Part shown: in pieces, positions 1-6,948 of the stretch
Numbering within the stretch: position 1 is the stretch's first letter
Layout of the letters: every line of letters starts with the position of its first letter
Source: Micromonospora chalcea
Lineage (GTDB): Bacteria; Actinomycetota; Actinomycetes; Mycobacteriales; Micromonosporaceae
Length of the DNA: 49,484 nt
NCBI RefSeq assembly: GCF_002926165.1
Contig: NZ_MAGP01000129.1
Coordinates: 1 to 49,484, forward strand
Direction: 5' to 3'
The notes under the pieces: model-generated
Seen by the model: the letters and a program-made list of their open reading frames with translations, nothing else
What the model was told of the DNA's origin: nothing
Database searches by the model: none
Translations under genes and position numbers: made by a program

Positions 1-9
1 GGGCGGGAG

Positions 10-1320
10 TTACGGGAGCTCGTCGGGGGTTCGGGTCAGGACGAAGGTGGCTATGTCCAGGGCTACCGGGGTGCCTGATTCGTCGCGGATCACCGTCAGG
101 ATCTCGCCGTCCTGGGAGCCTGCGCGGCCCCGCCACCGGTCCGGTCCCTCGGGGGTGAAGCGCAGCTGCGGCCTGCCCACCTGGCCGCCGACCAGGTCAC
201 CGGCGGCGTCGACGCGGAACTCGTACTCGCCGCCCATCCACCACCAGCGCCCGGTCAGCGCGGCCACGTCGGCGGCGGGCGGGTCGGCCGGGCGCCAGGG
301 GGCGGGCGCGGCCGGTTCGGCGTCCAGCACCAGCGTGAGCGCCTCCCGGCCGAGCGCGCCGATGTGGTGGCCGCGCAGCCCGTACGAGTTGGCGAAGTTG
401 ACCACGGCGGTTCGGGTGGGCCGGTGCACGGCCAGGCCGGCGACGTACCCGGGCATGGATCCGCCGTGCCCGGCGTACACGCGGTCGCCGACCCGGTAGA
501 GCTCGATGCCGAGGCCGTGCCCGCCGGTCCACGAGTCGAGGTCGTTGATGACCATGGGGGCGCACATCTCGGTGAGCGTGGCGGGGGAGAGCAGCGCCGG
601 GTCCGGGTCGGCCAGGAACGTGGCCCAGCGGCCCAGGTCCTCGACCGTCGACCAGAGCTGGCCGGCCGGCGCCATCGCCGCGGTGTCGGTGCGTGGCTCC
701 TCCCGCAGCGTCTCGTGCCAGGGGTGGACGACGTAGCCGCGGGCGTACGGCTCGGTGGGGTGGTACGTGGTGCGGCGCATGCCCAGCGGGGCCAGCAGCC
801 GCTCGGTCAGCAGCTCCGCCCAGGGCGTGCCGGTGATCCGTTCCAGCGCGGCGCCGAGCAGCCCGTACGCCAGGTTCGAGTAGTGGTAGACGAATTGCGG
901 CGGGTAGGCGATCTTGTCCGGCGTCAGCCCGGCGAGCAGTGTGTCCAGGTCCGTGCCCCCGACCCGCTCCCACCAGTCACCGTCCGGCTCGCGTTGCAGG
1001 CCGCTGACGTGGCCGAGGAGCTGGCGCACCGTCACCGAGCCGACCGGGGTGCCGGGCAGGTGGGCGTCCAGCGGGTCGTCCAGTGACAGCCGGCCGGCGT
1101 CGCGCTGCTGCATCACCAGCACCGCGGTCATCGTCTTGGTGATCGAGCCGATCCGGTACTGCAGGTCGGCGTCGGGGCGGGGCGTCTCACCGGCGACGGC
1201 GAGGTGCGCCAGCCGGCCGTCGCGGACCACGCCGAGAGCGAGTGAGGGGCCCCGCCCCTCGGCTTGGGCCCGGGCGACCAACAGGTCCACCTGACGCGCG
1301 GTCTCGGGCAGCGGGGGCAT
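10..1320 (-). CDS. Serine hydrolase, beta-lactamase/class C PBP-like
   Basis: This 436-residue protein belongs to the serine beta-lactamase-like superfamily (class C beta-lactamase, D,D-peptidase and esterase fold). The SxxK nucleophile motif is visible as SITK near residue 58. The YSN motif (YHYSNLAYG) follows near residue 146 and an HGG-type third motif (GHGGSMPG) near 284. The last 80 or so residues look like the small beta-barrel lipocalin-type domain found after many such hydrolases. There is no signal peptide, so it is probably cytoplasmic. The ATG at 1320 has a GAGGAGG ribosome site about 5 nt upstream, which supports this start. Substrate is unknown; an esterase or peptidase role is as likely as true beta-lactamase activity. 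A second member of the superfamily lies at 47088-48320. Confidence 0.85.
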   Translation of the reverse strand: MPPLPETARQVDLLVARAQAEGRGPSLALGVVRDGRLAHLAVAGETPRPDADLQYRIGSITKTMTAVLVMQQRDAGRLSLDDPLDAHLPGTPVGSVTVRQLLGHVSGLQREPDGDWWERVGGTDLDTLLAGLTPDKIAYPPQFVYHYSNLAYGLLGAALERITGTPWAELLTERLLAPLGMRRTTYHPTEPYARGYVVHPWHETLREEPRTDTAAMAPAGQLWSTVEDLGRWATFLADPDPALLSPATLTEMCAPMVINDLDSWTGGHGLGIELYRVGDRVYAGHGGSMPGYVAGLAVHRPTRTAVVNFANSYGLRGHHIGALGREALTLVLDAEPAAPAPWRPADPPAADVAALTGRWWWMGGEYEFRVDAAGDLVGGQVGRPQLRFTPEGPDRWRGRAGSQDGEILTVIRDESGTPVALDIATFVLTRTPDELP

Positions 1321-1385
1321 CTCGTCCTCCTCGTCGGCGGTGGGCGCGGTACGCCGAGCCGAGCCTAGCGATCATGACAGTTCGA

Positions 1386-1407
1386 TGACACGTGCGTTGA
1401 CGTGTCA
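1386..1407. promoter_or_regulatory. Perfect inverted repeat, probable operator of the NfeD-SPFH operon
   Basis: TGACACGT (1386-1393) and ACGTGTCA (1400-1407) are perfect inverted repeats around a 6-bp spacer, only 11 bp before the GTG of the NfeD gene. The geometry suits a dimeric repressor or activator. A CAGGAT hexamer (1406-1411) sits 7 nt before the start and could be the -10 box of a leaderless mRNA, so a bound protein would cover the core promoter. The cognate regulator is not identifiable here. Confidence 0.5.
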
Positions 1408-1418
1408 GGATTGTTCTC

Positions 1419-1892
1419 GTGGACGCCGTGTTCTGGATCGTTCTGGGTGTGGTATTGGCGGTCGCCGAGATCTTTACGACGACGCTCTTCCTGATCATGT
1501 TCGGGGTCGGGGCGTTCGCCGCGGCCGGCGCCGCGGCGCTCGGTGCGCCGGTGGCGCTGCAGGCGGTGATCTTCGCGGTGGTGTCGGCGTTGTCGGTGGC
1601 GGTGGTCCGTCCGGTGGTCCGGCGGCACGCGCGGCCGGCGATCGAGACCGGGGAGCAGCCGTTCGGGGTGGAGGCGCTGGAGGGGGCCACCGCTGTGGTC
1701 CTGGAGCCGGTCGACTCCGAGCGCGGGATGATCAAGATCGATGGTGAGCTGTGGACGGCCCGCTCGTACGACGCGACGCGCTCGTACGCCGAGGGTGAGC
1801 GGGTGCAGGTGATCAAGGTCCGGGGCGCTACCGCCCTGGTGTGGCAGGACGACATTTCTCCCCCGGGCGAGCTGCCCGAAGCGAAAAGGTGA
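1419..1892 (+). CDS. NfeD-like membrane protein
   Basis: This 157-residue protein has two or three hydrophobic helices in its first ~70 residues (WIVLGVVLAVAEIFTTTLFL, then Ala/Val-rich segments). A soluble C-terminal OB-fold-like domain of about 75 residues follows (GATAVVLEP to VQVIKVRGATALVW). That arrangement is typical of short NfeD proteins, which partner SPFH/stomatin proteins in membrane microdomains. The next gene is such an SPFH protein, starting 5 nt after this stop, so the two form an operon. The GTG start lacks a ribosome site but has a -10-like hexamer 7 nt upstream, which suggests leaderless translation. Family assignment is confident; its precise role in membrane organisation or quality control is inferred. 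Confidence 0.85.
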   Translation: MDAVFWIVLGVVLAVAEIFTTTLFLIMFGVGAFAAAGAAALGAPVALQAVIFAVVSALSVAVVRPVVRRHARPAIETGEQPFGVEALEGATAVVLEPVDSERGMIKIDGELWTARSYDATRSYAEGERVQVIKVRGATALVWQDDISPPGELPEAKR

Positions 1893-1897
1893 ACGGT

Positions 1898-3004
1898 ATG
1901 GAGTTTCTGGCGATCCTGATGATCGCGGTGGCGTTGATCGGTGTGGTGACGCTGTTCAAGGCGGTGCGGATCGTGCCGCAGCAGCGGCAGGACGTGGTGG
2001 AGCGGCTGGGCCGGTACAAGCGCACGCTGAACCCGGGCCTGAACCTGCTGGTGCCGTTCGTCGACGCGGTACGCACCAAGGTCGACATGCGTGAGCAGGT
2101 GGTCAGCTTCCCGCCCCAGCCGGTGATCACCTCCGACAACCTGGTCGTCTCGATCGACACGGTCCTCTACTTCAAGGTGGTCGACTCGGTTCGCGCCACC
2201 TACGAGATCTCCAACTTCCTCCAGGCCATCGAGCAGCTCACCGTCACCACGCTGCGTAACGTGATCGGCTCGCTGGACCTGGAGCGCGCGCTGACCAGCC
2301 GCGAGGAGATCAACCGGCACCTGTCCGGCGTGCTGGACGAGACCACCGGCCGCTGGGGCATCAAGGTGACCCGGGTCGAAATCAAGGCGATCGAGCCGCC
2401 GCCGAGCATCCGCGACTCGATGGAGAAGCAGATGCGCGCCGAGCGGGACCGCCGTGCCGCGATCCTCAACGCCGAGGGCCACAAGCAGTCGCAGATCCTC
2501 ACCGCCGAGGGTGAGAAGCAGGCCGCGGTGCTGCGCGCCGACGGTGACCGGCAGGCCCGGATCCTCCAGGCGGAGGGCCAGGCCAAGGCGATCCGTACCG
2601 TCTTCGACGCGATCCACACCGCCAACCCGAGCCAGAAGGTGCTGGCCTACCAGTACCTCCAGGCGCTGCCGCAGATCGCCAACGGCACTGCCAACAAGGT
2701 CTGGATCGTCCCGACCGAGCTGACCAAGGCCCTGGAGGGCATGGGCGGCGCGCTGGGCGGGCTGGCGAACATGGCCGGCGACGTGCCGTCGCCGGAGGCC
2801 GCCCGCAGCGCCGGCGAGGTCGAGCGGGAGGCCGCCGAGGCCGCCGTGGCCGCGGCCGTCGCGGCCCAGGAGATCCACAACGAGGTACGGGTGGCCGAGG
2901 CGCAGGCCACCGGCGGCAACACCCCGCAGGGTCTGCCCGCGCCGGAGCCGGTGTCGCCGGCCAGCCTGGTGAACGACCCGGCGGACCAGCGCGAGCGGGG
3001 CTGA
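1898..3004 (+). CDS. SPFH/band 7 (stomatin-like) membrane protein
   Basis: This 368-residue protein starts with one hydrophobic anchor (FLAILMIAVALIGVVTLF). The SPFH/band-7 domain follows (KAVRIVPQQRQDVVERLGRY onward, residues ~25-200). Next is a charged Ala/Glu-rich coiled-coil stretch (RAERDRRAAILNAEG and repeats of xxxAEGxxQ, residues ~175-230), typical of stomatin and flotillin homologues. The C-terminus is Ala/Pro-rich and probably disordered. The ATG at 1898 is chosen because AGGTGA, overlapping the stop of the NfeD gene, lies just upstream; earlier in-frame codons would lie inside the upstream gene. SPFH proteins form oligomeric membrane scaffolds and often bind proteases or NfeD, so a membrane-microdomain role is likely. 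Confidence 0.9.
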   Translation: MEFLAILMIAVALIGVVTLFKAVRIVPQQRQDVVERLGRYKRTLNPGLNLLVPFVDAVRTKVDMREQVVSFPPQPVITSDNLVVSIDTVLYFKVVDSVRATYEISNFLQAIEQLTVTTLRNVIGSLDLERALTSREEINRHLSGVLDETTGRWGIKVTRVEIKAIEPPPSIRDSMEKQMRAERDRRAAILNAEGHKQSQILTAEGEKQAAVLRADGDRQARILQAEGQAKAIRTVFDAIHTANPSQKVLAYQYLQALPQIANGTANKVWIVPTELTKALEGMGGALGGLANMAGDVPSPEAARSAGEVEREAAEAAVAAAVAAQEIHNEVRVAEAQATGGNTPQGLPAPEPVSPASLVNDPADQRERG

Positions 3005-3020
3005 CCGGCAAATCCGAAAA

Positions 3021-3092
3021 GTCCTCATACGGCGCTCCGGCGACTGCCACCATCGGTCTTGAGGACGGGTGGTGAGCAGGGCCGGAGCGCCG
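3021..3092. other. Two interleaved inverted repeats in the gap after the SPFH gene
   Basis: Arm A GTCCTCA (3021-3027) pairs with TGAGGAC (3060-3066). Arm B CGGCGCTCCGGC (3030-3041) pairs perfectly with GCCGGAGCGCCG (3081-3092). The order A-B-A'-B' means the RNA helices are interleaved: either a pseudoknot or two mutually exclusive hairpins. No T-tract follows. It could be a terminator for the NfeD-SPFH operon or a regulatory leader of the next gene (ATG at 3134). Confidence 0.45.
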
Positions 3093-3133
3093 TTGCGTGT
3101 CCCGGGCCACCCGCGGCGCGAACGAGGTGACCC

Positions 3134-3937
3134 ATGAAGGACCCGGCGAACCGGCTGTTCTCCCGTACCCCGGTCCCCGGCGCGCACGACCCCGCCGGGC
3201 CGATCGGCTCCCGGCGTACCGGAGGGGGGTTCGGGGTCCTGCCGTTCGTCTCCGAGCCCGGCCCCGGCGCGCCCGCCACCGACGCGACCTGGGCCTGGTC
3301 GATCCGCCGGTTCGCCCGCGCGGCGGTCTGGCTGCTGCCCGCGTACGCGGTGCTCTACGGCCTGGTGGCGATGGCCAGCGACGGCGGGGTGGGCAACGAC
3401 CCGTACCCGGCCGACGGCCGGCCGCTCTACCTGGTCGGCTGGGTCGCCTCGGTGTGGCTCGGGCTGCTCGCCCTGCTCGCGCTCACCGGCCTGCTCGCCG
3501 CCACCCGCTGCCGCCGCGTCGCGCTGGCCGGGCTGCTCGCCAGCATCGGCGGGATGGTGCTGATGCTGCCGTTCGCCGGGCTGGCCGAGCAGACGCCCGT
3601 GTTCGGCGTGACCGCGCGCGGCATCGTGCTGTTCGGCGCCACGCTCTACAGCGTGGGCTGGTTCCTGACCGGCTGGTCGGTGGCCCGGTCCGGGATGTTC
3701 TCCTACGGCGACGGGACCATGCTGATGATCGCCGCCCCGCTGCTCGGCCTGGGCGGCGCGCTGATCGGCTCGCTGCAGACGTTCGGCGCGATCTTCGTGC
3801 TGGTCGCCGGCATCGGCATCGGCTACCGCAGCGGCCGCCTGGTGCCCGAGACGATCGCCCGGGACGCGGCGGCCGCCAGCGTCGCCGCCGCACCCGTGCC
3901 GCCCGCGTCACCGAAGGGCCCACTCGGGGCGGGCTGA
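3134..3937 (+). CDS. Polytopic membrane protein of unknown function
   Basis: This 267-residue protein has a ~50-residue polar, Pro/Gly-rich N-terminus followed by about six hydrophobic helices: AVWLLPAYAVLYGLVAMA, LYLVGWVASVWLGLLALLAL, VALAGLLASIGGMVLMLPF, GIVLFGATLYSVGWFLTGWS, MLMIAAPLLGLGGALIGSL and AIFVLVAGIGIGYRSG. No catalytic or transport motif is recognisable. The C-terminal tail is Ala/Pro-rich. GAGGTG about 4 nt before the ATG supports the start. It is followed by the PBP gene on the same strand after ~70 bp, but co-transcription is not established. Confidence 0.7.
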   Translation: MKDPANRLFSRTPVPGAHDPAGPIGSRRTGGGFGVLPFVSEPGPGAPATDATWAWSIRRFARAAVWLLPAYAVLYGLVAMASDGGVGNDPYPADGRPLYLVGWVASVWLGLLALLALTGLLAATRCRRVALAGLLASIGGMVLMLPFAGLAEQTPVFGVTARGIVLFGATLYSVGWFLTGWSVARSGMFSYGDGTMLMIAAPLLGLGGALIGSLQTFGAIFVLVAGIGIGYRSGRLVPETIARDAAAASVAAAPVPPASPKGPLGAG

Positions 3938-4009
3938 CCGGTTCGGAGCTGGGCGGTTGCCGTGAAGTAACTGACAGTTGCCTGGCGAGGTGGCCGGTAG
4001 GCGGCTTTC

Positions 4010-6229
4010 GTGGCAATCCTTGCCTTCATGCCGTCACCCAGGTCGCCGCTGTCGCGGCTGTTCACCGTGCTGCTGGCCGGCCTGCTCGCCGGGCTCGTCC
4101 TCGCGGTCGCCGCGCTTCCCGCCGGACTGCTCGGCGGGTTCGCCGCCCGGGCGGCGCTCGGCGCGTACGCGGACCTGCCCGACGCGCTGCGCACCCCGGC
4201 CCAGCCGCAGCGCTCCTACCTCTACGCCAACGACGGCAAGACGCTGATCACCACGTTCTACGACGTGAACCGCACCGACGTGTCGCTGGACGAGATCGCC
4301 CCGGTGATGCGGCAGGCGATCATCGCGGCCGAGGACCGGCGGTTCTACTCGCACGGCGGCGCGGACCTGCGCGGCATCGCCCGGGCGCTGGTGGCGAACG
4401 TCAAGGGCGGCGGCACCGAGCAGGGCGGCTCCACGCTGACCATGCAGTACGTCCGCAACGTGCTCAAGACCGACCCGAACCGCACGCCGGCGGAGCGGCA
4501 GGCCGCCACCGAGCAGACCGTCGGGCGCAAGCTCCAGGAGATCCGGTACGCGAACGCGCTGGAGCAGTCGCTGTCCAAGGACGAGATCCTCAACCGCTAC
4601 CTCAACATCGCGTACTTCGGCTCCGGCGCGTACGGCGTCGCCGCCGCCAGCCAGCGCTACTTCGGCAAGGCCCCGGCCGACCTGACGCTGGGCGAGGCGG
4701 CGCTGCTGGCCGGCCTGGTCCAGTCGCCGGAGGCGTACAGCCCGATCGACGGCGACCTGGACCAGGCGCTGGACCGCCGGGCGTCCGTGCTGCAGGCGAT
4801 GGCCGAGACCGGCGCGATCACCGCCCAGCAGGCCGCTGCGGCGAAGGCGCAGGCGCCCACGCTGCGCCCGACCGCCCAGCCCAACGGCTGCACCGCCACC
4901 GCCCAGGGGCACGACGACTGGGGCTTCTTCTGCGACTACCTGCGCCGCTGGTGGCTCACCCAGCCCGCGTTCGGCGCCACCCCCGAGGAGCGCGAGCAGG
5001 CGCTGCGCCGGGGCGGCTACCGGGTCGTCACCACGCTGGATGCGAAGATCCAGGAGACCGCGCAGGAGCAGGCCACCAAGGTCTACGGGTACGGCAACAA
5101 GCGCGCGCTGCCGATCGCGGCGGTCGAGCCCGGCACCGGCCGGGTGCTCGCCATGGCGGTGAACCGGCACTACAGCCTCGACGCCAACCCGGACGGGCAG
5201 GCCAACCACCCGAACACGGTCAACCCGCTGATCTCCGGCGGCGCCAGCGTCGACGGCTACCAGGCCGGCTCGACGTTCAAGATGTTCACGATGCTGGCGG
5301 CGCTGGAGGCCGGCAAGCCGCTGTCCACCGGCTTCGACGCCCCGAGCCGGCTGCCCACCCGGTACGCCTCGGACGACGAGGGCAACTGCGACGGCACCTG
5401 GTGCCCGGCGAACGCCAACCCGCAGTGGATGGACGGCTACCGGATGATGTGGGACGGCTTCGGCCGCTCCGTCAACACGTACTTCGTCTGGCTGGCCGAG
5501 CAGGTCGGCGAGGACAAGGTGGTGGAGATGGCGCAGCGCCTCGGCATCACCTTCCGGGCCGACTCCGACGCCACGTTCGCCCGCGACCACGCCGCCGACT
5601 GGGGCGCGTTCACGCTCGGCGTGGCCGCCACCACCCCGCTCGACCTGGCAAACGCGTACGCGACGGTGGCCGCCGAGGGCACGTACTGCACGCCGCTGCC
5701 GGTGGTCTCGGTGACCACGCCCGACGGCGGGACCGTCGACGTGGGACAACCGGAGTGCAAGCGGGTCCTCGACCCGGACGTGGCCCGGGCCGCCACCGAC
5801 GCGGCCCGCTGCCCGGTCGGCCAGCAGTCGGCGTTCGGGCAGTGCAACGGCGGCACCGCCACCGCCGTCGACTCGATCGTCGGCCGCCCGGTCGCCGGCA
5901 AGACCGGCAGCTCGGAGCGGAACGCCACGGAGACGTTCGTCGGGTACACCCCGCAGGTCGCCGTGGCCGGCATCGCCGCCAACCCGGACGACGTCACCGA
6001 CCTGGTCGGCTCCGCCGTGCAGGCGAAGGTGATCGACGCGGTCGCGCGGACCATCAGGACAGCGGTCACCGGCAAGCCGGTGGCCGACTTCACCGCGCCG
6101 AGCCGGGCGCTGGTCGGCGACCCGCAGCGTCCGCAGCCGCCCCGGCGGACCGAGCCGGACCGCCGCGAGCAGCGCGAGGACCGCGAGCTGCCCTCCAGCG
6201 TGCTGCGCTGGCTGCGCGACCGCGGGTAA
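4010..6229 (+). CDS. Class A penicillin-binding protein (transglycosylase/transpeptidase)
   Basis: This 739-residue bifunctional murein synthase polymerises lipid II and cross-links peptidoglycan outside the membrane. A single N-terminal membrane anchor (LFTVLLAGLLAGLVLAVAAL) precedes the GT51 transglycosylase domain, whose EDRRFYSHGG motif contains the catalytic Glu108. Later GT51 motifs GGSTLTMQYVRN and GRKLQE are present. The transpeptidase domain has all three signature motifs: SxxK as STFK at 421-424, SxN as SVN at 487-489 and KTG at 631-633. The C-terminal tail is rich in Pro, Arg and Glu. The start is uncertain: GTG at 4010 has a weak AGGCGG site, while an ATG six codons later (4028) is an alternative. 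Activity and class are clear; the exact paralogue is not assigned. Confidence 0.93.
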   Translation: MAILAFMPSPRSPLSRLFTVLLAGLLAGLVLAVAALPAGLLGGFAARAALGAYADLPDALRTPAQPQRSYLYANDGKTLITTFYDVNRTDVSLDEIAPVMRQAIIAAEDRRFYSHGGADLRGIARALVANVKGGGTEQGGSTLTMQYVRNVLKTDPNRTPAERQAATEQTVGRKLQEIRYANALEQSLSKDEILNRYLNIAYFGSGAYGVAAASQRYFGKAPADLTLGEAALLAGLVQSPEAYSPIDGDLDQALDRRASVLQAMAETGAITAQQAAAAKAQAPTLRPTAQPNGCTATAQGHDDWGFFCDYLRRWWLTQPAFGATPEEREQALRRGGYRVVTTLDAKIQETAQEQATKVYGYGNKRALPIAAVEPGTGRVLAMAVNRHYSLDANPDGQANHPNTVNPLISGGASVDGYQAGSTFKMFTMLAALEAGKPLSTGFDAPSRLPTRYASDDEGNCDGTWCPANANPQWMDGYRMMWDGFGRSVNTYFVWLAEQVGEDKVVEMAQRLGITFRADSDATFARDHAADWGAFTLGVAATTPLDLANAYATVAAEGTYCTPLPVVSVTTPDGGTVDVGQPECKRVLDPDVARAATDAARCPVGQQSAFGQCNGGTATAVDSIVGRPVAGKTGSSERNATETFVGYTPQVAVAGIAANPDDVTDLVGSAVQAKVIDAVARTIRTAVTGKPVADFTAPSRALVGDPQRPQPPRRTEPDRREQREDRELPSSVLRWLRDRG

Positions 6230-6245
6230 GGAAGGGCCCCTTCTT
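6229..6245. terminator. Short palindromic convergent terminator-like element
   Basis: GAAGGG (6231-6236) and CCCTTC (6238-6243) form a near-perfect palindrome extended by A-T and G-T pairs. It contains the last base of the PBP stop codon and most of the TAA stop of the opposing dTMP-kinase remnant. A weak bidirectional terminator or a dispersed short palindrome are both possible; the stem is short. Confidence 0.35.
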
Positions 6246-6603
6246 AACGCCGCCCCCGGCGCGCGGCCACCCGCCGTCTCCGGTCGCCCCGGGCCGCCTT
6301 GATCACGTCCTGGCACCAGGTCCACCGGTCCAGCACCGCCACCCGGCCGGTCAGGCGGGCCACCGCCACGGTCCGGGCCATCGCCGCCGCGCGCACGGTT
6401 GCCTCCAGCGCCGGATGGACGGTACGGCCGAACAGCGCCAACCCGTCGGCCCGGCCGAGCGCCCGGGCCAGCCGGTTTCACAGTGGCCTCCCACCGGCGT
6501 TCTCGAAGTACCGCGCCCGGACACCTCGCCGGCGCAGCCGCTCGGCCAGCGCCTTCGCCTGGTTGGTCCTGCCGGAGCCGTCGACGCCGAGCAACGCGAT
6601 CAT
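6244..6603 (-). pseudogene. Degraded dTMP-kinase-like gene
   Basis: Reading leftwards from the ATG at 6603, the frame encodes a P-loop nucleoside monophosphate kinase start (MIALLGVDGSGRTNQAKALA). After 41 residues an in-frame TGA (6478-6480) interrupts it. Translation then resumes in the same frame (NRLARALGRADGLALF) through a DRW motif, where thymidylate kinases have DR(Y/H/F), to a stop at 6244. The Walker A lysine and following hydroxyl residues (GKT/S) are replaced by GRTN, and the C-terminal half (LID region) is missing. TGA could come from TGG by one transition. Three independent defects argue for a pseudogene rather than a sequencing error. The functional parent is inferred from motifs only. 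Confidence 0.6.
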
Positions 6604-6636
6604 CACAGGTCGGGCCACGCACCCGGATGGTGGCGG

Positions 6637-6662
6637 CGATCATCAACGGCCGCTGATGATCG
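6637..6662. promoter_or_regulatory. Inverted repeat upstream of the peptide gene
   Basis: CGATCATCA (6637-6645) and TGATGATCG (6654-6662) are perfect 9-bp arms around an 8-bp GC-rich spacer. They sit in the divergent gap between the dTMP-kinase remnant and the peptide gene and overlap the direct repeats at 6657-6675, so two regulators or two binding modes could compete here. Confidence 0.4.
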
Positions 6663-6675
6663 ACTTGTGATCGAC
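6657..6675 (+). promoter_or_regulatory. Candidate SARP binding site: two direct repeats at 11-bp period
   Basis: TGATCGAC occurs at 6657-6664 and again at 6668-6675, exactly 11 bp apart, one helical turn. A weaker third copy (TGACGCCG) begins at 6679. SARP activators bind tandem heptamer-like repeats with 11-bp periodicity next to the -10 region, and a SARP gene lies at the end of this locus. A CAGGCT hexamer (6692-6697) is a possible -10 box 16 bp downstream. The link between this site and that regulator is inference. Confidence 0.45.
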
Positions 6676-6703
6676 CGGTGACGCCGGGCGACAGGCTTGG
6701 GCT

Positions 6704-6727
6704 CGCCTTCCGGCACCACGGAAGGCG
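6704..6727 (+). promoter_or_regulatory. Perfect inverted repeat in the leader of the peptide gene
   Basis: CGCCTTCCG (6704-6712) and CGGAAGGCG (6719-6727) are perfect 9-bp arms around GCACCA. The element ends about 10 bp before the GAGGAGG ribosome site of the peptide gene. In RNA it would be a stable 5' hairpin that could protect the transcript; in DNA it could be an operator. Confidence 0.4.
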
Positions 6728-6749
6728 TACCCGAATCGAGGAGGCGTCC

Positions 6750-6857
6750 ATGGAGAAGGCCACGATCGAGCAGGCCGGCAAGAAGAAGCTCTCGCTGAAG
6801 GTCCGCAAGCTGGAGCGGCTGGAGACCACCGTCATCCGCGAGAGCAACGGCGCCTGA
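6750..6857 (+). CDS. Small lysine-rich peptide, candidate RiPP precursor
   Basis: This 35-residue peptide begins MEKATIEQAGKKK, continues LSLKVRKLERLETT and ends VIRESNGA. It is preceded by a strong GAGGAGG ribosome site 5-6 nt from the ATG. The first two thirds are charged and amphipathic; the alternating LxLxVRxLExLE stretch resembles leader segments recognised by PqqD-like domains. There is no Cys, so Cys-based thioether or thiazole chemistry is excluded; Ser15, Ser32, Thr5, Thr26 and Thr27 are the only hydroxyl residues. The gene is followed by a long hairpin and then by a ThiF-like enzyme and a membrane metalloprotease-like protein. That order (precursor, hairpin, adenylating enzyme) recalls mccA-mccB of microcin C. 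Precursor status is an inference from context; it could also be a short regulatory peptide. Confidence 0.6.
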   Translation: MEKATIEQAGKKKLSLKVRKLERLETTVIRESNGA

Positions 6858-6864
6858 TCCGCGC

Positions 6865-6908
6865 CGGCACCCCGGTCGCCGCCACCTACCGCGGCGGCCG
6901 GGGTGCCG
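6865..6908 (+). terminator. 18-bp hairpin between the peptide gene and the ThiF-like gene
   Basis: Bases 6865-6882 pair with 6891-6908 through 18 positions with a single G-T wobble, leaving an 8-nt loop (CACCTACC). It starts 8 nt after the peptide stop and is followed by a pyrimidine-rich stretch without a clean T-tract. Such a stem could be a partial terminator or an RNA 3'-end stabiliser, giving much more peptide mRNA than enzyme mRNA, as is common in RiPP operons. Confidence 0.65.
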
Positions 6909-6948
6909 CTTCCCCTCTTCCGCCGAGCGTTAGTGAGGTTGCGGTCCC

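Noticed and set aside
1187..3187. A 666-codon minus-strand frame opposite NfeD-SPFH
   Set aside because: Low-complexity His/Arg/Asp-rich translation complementary to clear genes.
3097..6681. A 1194-codon plus-strand open frame
   Set aside because: It is a shadow of the membrane protein and PBP genes in another frame; the translation is Arg/Ala/Gly-rich without domains, as expected in high-GC DNA.
4034..6847. A 937-codon minus-strand open frame opposite the PBP
   Set aside because: Antisense to a gene with complete catalytic motifs; composition is that of a GC shadow and no domain is recognisable.
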